This document shows positions 6,805 to 9,878 of a stretch of DNA of 9,878 nt, piece after piece. The notes under the pieces were generated by a model. It worked only from the letters and a program-made list of their open reading frames with translations, did not search any database and was not told where the DNA came from. Origin of the DNA: CALAMD01 sp035301025 (lineage in GTDB: Bacteria; Bacillota; Bacilli; Bacillales; Amphibacillaceae); the NCBI GenBank assembly GCA_035301025.1, contig DATGUV010000105.1, forward strand, positions 1 to 9,878, in the 5' to 3' direction. Position numbers and translations under genes: made by a program. Numbering within the stretch: the first letter of the stretch is position 1; each line of letters begins with the position of its first letter.

Positions 6805-8358
6805 ATGGTAGTAGCTTATAAACATGAGCCATTTACAGATTTCACGATTGAAAAAAACATACAAGAAATGGAAAAAGCCTTTAAACAAATTGAAGCTGAT
6901 TTTGGTAAAGATTATCCATTAATTATCGGTGGAGAACGTGTAACGACTGAAGAAAAACTGGTTTCTGTGAACCCAGCGAATAAAGAAGAAGTCATTGGAC
7001 GCGTTTCTAAGGCAGACCAAAAATTAGCAGAACGTGCAATGAAAGTGGCAGATGAAACATTTGAAACATGGAGAAAATCAGACCCTAAAGTTCGTGCGGA
7101 CATTTTATTCCGCGCAGCAGCAATTGTACGTCGTCGTAAATTTGAGTTCAGTGCGCACCTTGTAAAAGAAGGTGGAAAGCCTTGGAATGAAGCAGATGCT
7201 GACGTTGCTGAAGGAATTGATTTCTTAGAATATTACGGACGTCAAATGCTTGAAATTAGTCAAGGTGGACATGTCCTCAGTCGTCCGATTGAACATAACC
7301 GTTTTGATTACATTCCTTTAGGTGTTGGAGTTGTTATTTCACCATGGAACTTCTTATTTGCTATTATGGCTGGAACAACAGTTGCAGCAGCAGTTACAGG
7401 GAACACAGTACTTCTTAAACCAGCAAGTACAACACCTGTGATTGCATATAAATTCTTAGAAGTACTTGAAGAAGCAGGACTTCCTGCAGGCGTTGTAAAC
7501 TTCATTCCTGGTTCAGGAGCTGAAGTAGGGGACTACTTAGTCGATCACCCACGTACACGTTTCGTTAGCTTCACAGGTTCTCGTGAAGTAGGATCACGTA
7601 TTTTTGAACGAGCAGGAGTTGTTCACGCTGATAAAGGCCAAAAATGGTTGAAGCGCACGATCATCGAAATGGGTGGAAAAGATACAATCGTAGTAGATAA
7701 TGAAGCAGACTTAGAATTAGCAGCACAATCTATCGTTGCATCTGCATTCGGATTCTCCGGTCAAAAATGTTCTGCATGTTCACGTGCAGTCATTCATGAA
7801 GATGTTTATGATGAAGTACGTGACCGTGTGATTGAGCTTACAAATGAAAAAGTTGCTGGAGATCCTGCAACAAACGAATCCTTTACTGGTCCAGTAATTG
7901 ATCAAGCTGCATATGATAAGATTATGGGCTATATCGAAATTGGTAAAGAAGAAGGTAAACTTGTAGCAGGTGGAGACGGTGACGATACTAAAGGATGGTT
8001 TATTCAACCTACAGTATTCGCTGACGTTGATCCAGAAGCACGCATTATGCAAGAAGAAATCTTTGGACCTGTTGTTGGATTAACAAAAGCAAAAGATTTC
8101 AACGAAGCAATTGCAATTGCAAATAATACAGACTTCGGTTTAACAGGTGCGGTTATTTCAAACAACCGTGCACATATTGAACAAGCTCGAGAAGACTTCC
8201 ACGTTGGTAACTTATACTTTAACCGTGGATGTACTGGAGCAATTGTTGGTTATCAACCATTTGGTGGATTCAACATGTCAGGTACAGACTCTAAAGCAGG
8301 TGGACCAGACTACCTTATCCATCACATGCAAGGTAAAACAACTACTGAACAACTATAA
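6805..8358 (+). CDS. rocA: 1-Pyrroline-5-carboxylate (L-glutamate gamma-semialdehyde) dehydrogenase, RocA/PutC type
   Basis: This NAD-dependent aldehyde dehydrogenase oxidises L-glutamate gamma-semialdehyde, in equilibrium with 1-pyrroline-5-carboxylate, to glutamate. It is the last step of proline and arginine breakdown and acts in the cytoplasm. At 517 residues it is full length for the RocA group, about 515 in B. subtilis. Catalytic features are PWN with Asn182, LLKPAS with Lys205, FTGS (256-259) of the cofactor fold, EMGGKD with general base Glu288, and SGQKCS with nucleophile Cys322. The C-terminus (FNRGCTGAIVGYQPFGG, then DSKAGGPDYL) is typical of this group. AGGAGG at 6791-6796 lies eight bases before the ATG. 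Arginine is mostly CGT, unlike neighbouring genes, suggesting higher expression. It is monofunctional, without the proline dehydrogenase domain of PutA. Sequence alone cannot separate RocA from PutC (also called PruA); no proline or arginine gene is adjacent in the window. Confidence 0.96.
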   Translation: MVVAYKHEPFTDFTIEKNIQEMEKAFKQIEADFGKDYPLIIGGERVTTEEKLVSVNPANKEEVIGRVSKADQKLAERAMKVADETFETWRKSDPKVRADILFRAAAIVRRRKFEFSAHLVKEGGKPWNEADADVAEGIDFLEYYGRQMLEISQGGHVLSRPIEHNRFDYIPLGVGVVISPWNFLFAIMAGTTVAAAVTGNTVLLKPASTTPVIAYKFLEVLEEAGLPAGVVNFIPGSGAEVGDYLVDHPRTRFVSFTGSREVGSRIFERAGVVHADKGQKWLKRTIIEMGGKDTIVVDNEADLELAAQSIVASAFGFSGQKCSACSRAVIHEDVYDEVRDRVIELTNEKVAGDPATNESFTGPVIDQAAYDKIMGYIEIGKEEGKLVAGGDGDDTKGWFIQPTVFADVDPEARIMQEEIFGPVVGLTKAKDFNEAIAIANNTDFGLTGAVISNNRAHIEQAREDFHVGNLYFNRGCTGAIVGYQPFGGFNMSGTDSKAGGPDYLIHHMQGKTTTEQL

Positions 8359-8367
8359 GTATCATGT

Positions 8368-8405
8368 AGACCTTTCTTCCATCGTGGAAGAAAGGTCTTT
8401 CTTTT
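8368..8405 (+). terminator. Rho-independent terminator of rocA
   Basis: AGACCTTTCTTCCA (8368-8381) and TGGAAGAAAGGTCT (8385-8398) form a perfect 14-bp stem with a TCG loop, followed by TTCTTTT. It starts nine bases after the rocA stop. The left flank has no A-run, so it should act only on rightward transcription. It separates rocA from the regulator gene downstream. Confidence 0.95.
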
Positions 8406-8465
8406 CATGCAAATCTATTATTAAAAAGAGTATTATATTTTTCATTCACGAGAGGTTCAAAATAA

Positions 8466-8493
8466 TAGAAATAGACACTTTAAGGTATTTCTA
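8466..8493. repeat. Inverted repeat upstream of the regulator promoter
   Basis: TAGAAATA (8466-8473) and TATTTCTA (8486-8493) are perfect 8-bp inverted arms 12 bases apart, with arm centres 20 bases (about two helical turns) apart. The right arm abuts the CodY-like box. It lies just upstream of the -35 region, where an activator or autoregulator could bind. In the A/T-rich context chance is possible and no known binding protein is assigned. Confidence 0.35.
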
Positions 8494-8507
8494 ATATTCA
8501 GAAAATG
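8493..8507. promoter_or_regulatory. CodY-box-like operator
   Basis: AATATTCAGAAAATG matches the CodY consensus AATTTTCWGAAAATT at 13 of 15 positions. It overlaps the start of the -35 region of the regulator promoter, a position where bound CodY would repress. CodY senses branched-chain amino acids and GTP and represses stationary-phase genes in low-GC Gram-positives. CodY is reported to repress nprR-nprX in the Bacillus cereus group, so the site fits the downstream gene. Binding itself is inferred. Confidence 0.6.
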
Positions 8508-8533
8508 CATTTGCTGGGAAACAGTGGTACAAT
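8505..8533 (+). promoter_or_regulatory. Extended -10 promoter of the TPR regulator
   Basis: TACAAT at 8528-8533 matches five of six positions of the -10 consensus and is preceded by TGG, giving an extended -10 (TGnTACAAT). The -35 position 17 bases upstream, ATGCAT at 8505-8510, is weak (three of six). Transcription would start near 8540, leaving a leader of about 37 bases before the TTG start. This argues against translation from the ATG at 8505. Confidence 0.6.
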
Positions 8534-8562
8534 AGTTTGCAAGACACATCTTAGCAATTGTT

Positions 8563-8569
8563 GGTGGTG
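8563..8569 (+). promoter_or_regulatory. Ribosome binding site that fixes the regulator TTG start
   Basis: GGTGGTG differs from GGAGGTG at one base and lies seven bases before the TTG at 8577. No comparable site precedes the in-frame ATG at 8505. Confidence 0.6.
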
Positions 8570-8576
8570 GATAATA

Positions 8577-9842
8577 TTGAAAATCGGTTCATTTATAAAG
8601 TTACACCGCATTGAACAGAAAATGACTCAAGAGGAATTGGCATTAGGAATTGTTTCTGTCTCCTACTTGTCAAAAATAGAAAACGATCATACATTAGCAA
8701 GCACTGAAATTATATCCTTATTATGTAAGCGGTTAAATATTGAACCACTTGAAATGAGTGGAGAATCTCTTCAGGAATTATGCCAAGAGTGGTATTCCAA
8801 GTTGTTCGAAGTAAATGATAAAAATGAAATTATAGAACTATATGAGAAAATTAAAAGTTACATGAAATCGTCAATCGCAGAAGAACTATTAATGTTTGAA
8901 ATCCACACAATTCGTTATTTGTTAGTTATCGGACGACCAAAAGAAGCATGTAAGCAAATAGAGAAACTATCAGAAATAGAAGATACATTTGATCATACCC
9001 ATGCATATTTTTGGTATAAATTCAGAGGGAACTATCATTCGATTTATAATGAATTTAACAAAGCTATGAAAATGTATCAATTAGCCGAGGAAACAGGAAA
9101 TGTATTAGACCTTTCAAACAATGAAAAGGCAGATTTACAATATACGATTGGAGTAACCCACAGCAAATTAAGAAATACGCTCGAAACAATAGATTATGCA
9201 GAGAGTGCACTGAAAACGTATCGGGAACAATACAATTTCATTCGTTGCGCCCAGTGTCATATTTTATTAGGCATATCGTACAGGCGTATACGCTTATATG
9301 AAAAAGCTATCGAAAATCATAATCTTGCTAAACAACTAGGTGAGTTAAATAACAACCGCCAAGTGATCCAACTAGCGAATCAAAACCTTGGCTATTTGTA
9401 CTCTACGACTGGTAACAACCGCGAGGCAATGAAACATTATGAAGCCGTAGTGAACGATACAGATGTTGATTTAAATGCACGATTACCAGCAATTGCTTCG
9501 TTAATTAAAGAATACTATTCTATCGAAGAGATCGGACAAACAAGAAATATGGTGAACCAGGGCTTAGATTTACTGGATCAATTACAAAACAAAAAGAGAT
9601 ACCAACTCTATTACTACATTATTTATACATACCAACACGTGCTTAACGGAGAAATGGAATCTTTTGAAAAAATTGTTACAGAGGAATTTTTGCCCTATTT
9701 AGAGCTTCATAAAGATTATGTAAACATTGTTGTATATACGACAATGTTAGCAGATTATTATGAGAAGCTGCATAAATATAAAGATGCAGTTTTTTATCAT
9801 AAACAAGCAAGTCAAGCATATGAACAATTGACTAATATTTAG
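8577..9842 (+). CDS. XRE-HTH plus TPR peptide-receptor regulator, RRNPP family (NprR-like)
   Basis: This 421-residue protein is probably a cytoplasmic transcription factor controlled by an imported signal peptide. Residues about 4-56 form an XRE helix-turn-helix (FIKLHRIEQKMTQEELA, then SYLSKIEN). The rest is helical with TPR-like units near 144-175, 185-218, 223-256, 261-295 and 385-416, for example LANQNLGYLYSTTGNNREAMKHYEAV. Domain order and length match NprR (about 423 residues) better than PlcR (about 285); Rap proteins lack the helix-turn-helix. The TTG start is chosen because it begins the conserved N-terminus, follows GGTGGTG, and lies downstream of the only promoter. The ATG at 8505 would add 24 residues (with three Trp in a row) not expected in the family. 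It has its own promoter with a CodY-like site and is followed 16 bases later by a short ORF of pro-peptide type. The family is clear; its target genes and peptide are unknown. Confidence 0.88.
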   Translation: MKIGSFIKLHRIEQKMTQEELALGIVSVSYLSKIENDHTLASTEIISLLCKRLNIEPLEMSGESLQELCQEWYSKLFEVNDKNEIIELYEKIKSYMKSSIAEELLMFEIHTIRYLLVIGRPKEACKQIEKLSEIEDTFDHTHAYFWYKFRGNYHSIYNEFNKAMKMYQLAEETGNVLDLSNNEKADLQYTIGVTHSKLRNTLETIDYAESALKTYREQYNFIRCAQCHILLGISYRRIRLYEKAIENHNLAKQLGELNNNRQVIQLANQNLGYLYSTTGNNREAMKHYEAVVNDTDVDLNARLPAIASLIKEYYSIEEIGQTRNMVNQGLDLLDQLQNKKRYQLYYYIIYTYQHVLNGEMESFEKIVTEEFLPYLELHKDYVNIVVYTTMLADYYEKLHKYKDAVFYHKQASQAYEQLTNI

Positions 9843-9845
9843 TAG

Positions 9846-9851
9846 AGGAGG
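9846..9851 (+). promoter_or_regulatory. Strong ribosome binding site for the truncated downstream gene
   Basis: A perfect AGGAGG inside GAGGAGGGAG lies seven bases before the ATG at 9859, and four bases after the regulator stop codon. It is the best such site in the window together with that of rocA, implying the short downstream gene is well translated. Confidence 0.85.
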
Positions 9852-9858
9852 GAGACTC

Positions 9859-9878
9859 ATGAAAAAATTCATCGCAGC
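9859..9878 (+). CDS. 5' end of a gene cut by the window edge, candidate pro-peptide signal gene
   Basis: Only six full codons and part of a seventh are visible, reading MKKFIA and then GC (Ala whatever the third base). The start is supported by AGGAGG seven bases upstream and by close spacing after the regulator stop. Two lysines followed by hydrophobic residues is how Sec signal peptides begin, including those of NprX, PapR and Phr pro-peptides. In RRNPP systems the peptide gene lies directly downstream of its receptor on the same strand. I infer an exported pro-peptide matured to a short oligopeptide and re-imported by Opp. The visible part cannot prove this; any exported protein could begin the same way. 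Confidence 0.6.

Noticed and set aside
7780..8052. 90-residue minus-strand ORF inside rocA
   Set aside because: It is antisense to a strongly conserved coding region, with no start signal of its own.
8147..8494. 115-residue plus-strand ORF over the rocA 3' end and its terminator
   Set aside because: It overlaps rocA out of frame and runs through the terminator stem. It has no ribosome binding site or recognisable domain.
9680..9709. Internal sigma-H promoter for the peptide gene, as described for nprX and phr genes
   Set aside because: AGAGGAATT at 9680-9688 fits the sigma-H -35 pattern (RnAGGAwww) fully, but at the proper distance the -10 reads GCTT instead of GAAT. No convincing sigma-E pair was found either.

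Overview
The window looks like chromosomal DNA of a low-GC Gram-positive spore-former relative (Bacillaceae). The reasons are AT-rich sequence, AGGAGG-type ribosome binding sites with frequent GTG/TTG starts, the gene order pcrB-pcrA-ligA-camS, and protein sequences that resemble the Bacillus subtilis homologues as I remember them. The genus cannot be fixed from this sequence alone.

Layout. Positions 1-424 hold no gene. They begin with at least four 52-bp tandem repeats (1-212, continuing past the left edge). An AT-rich leader follows, with a hairpin (331-357) and a strong extended -10 promoter whose spacer holds a perfect inverted repeat. From 425 to 6697 a tight forward cluster, probably one operon, encodes PcrB (heptaprenylglyceryl phosphate synthase), PcrA (UvrD-type helicase), LigA (NAD-dependent DNA ligase) and CamS (lipoprotein of the cAM373 sex-pheromone precursor family). 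No clear terminator follows camS. Next comes rocA (6805-8358), encoding 1-pyrroline-5-carboxylate (glutamate semialdehyde) dehydrogenase, closed by a perfect 14-bp stem terminator (8368-8405).

The right end is the most interesting part. At 8577-9842 lies a 421-residue regulator with an N-terminal XRE helix-turn-helix and a C-terminal TPR superhelix, the architecture of NprR/PlcR-type peptide receptors (RRNPP family). Fifteen bases after its stop, behind a perfect AGGAGG, a new ORF begins with MKKFIAA and runs off the window. This is where an exported pro-peptide signal gene (NprX/PapR/Phr-like) would be expected. The receptor's promoter carries a 13/15 match to the CodY box and, beside it, a separate inverted repeat. 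I infer a complete, nutrient-gated cell-cell communication module whose signal gene is cut by the window edge.

Working together: PcrA and LigA maintain DNA, PcrB makes an archaeal-type ether lipid precursor, CamS is a surface lipoprotein, and RocA feeds proline/arginine carbon into glutamate. The receptor-peptide pair is transcriptionally isolated from them by the terminator and its own promoter. Four of the five complete upstream or regulatory start sites needed a decision between candidate codons; these are explained in the entries.
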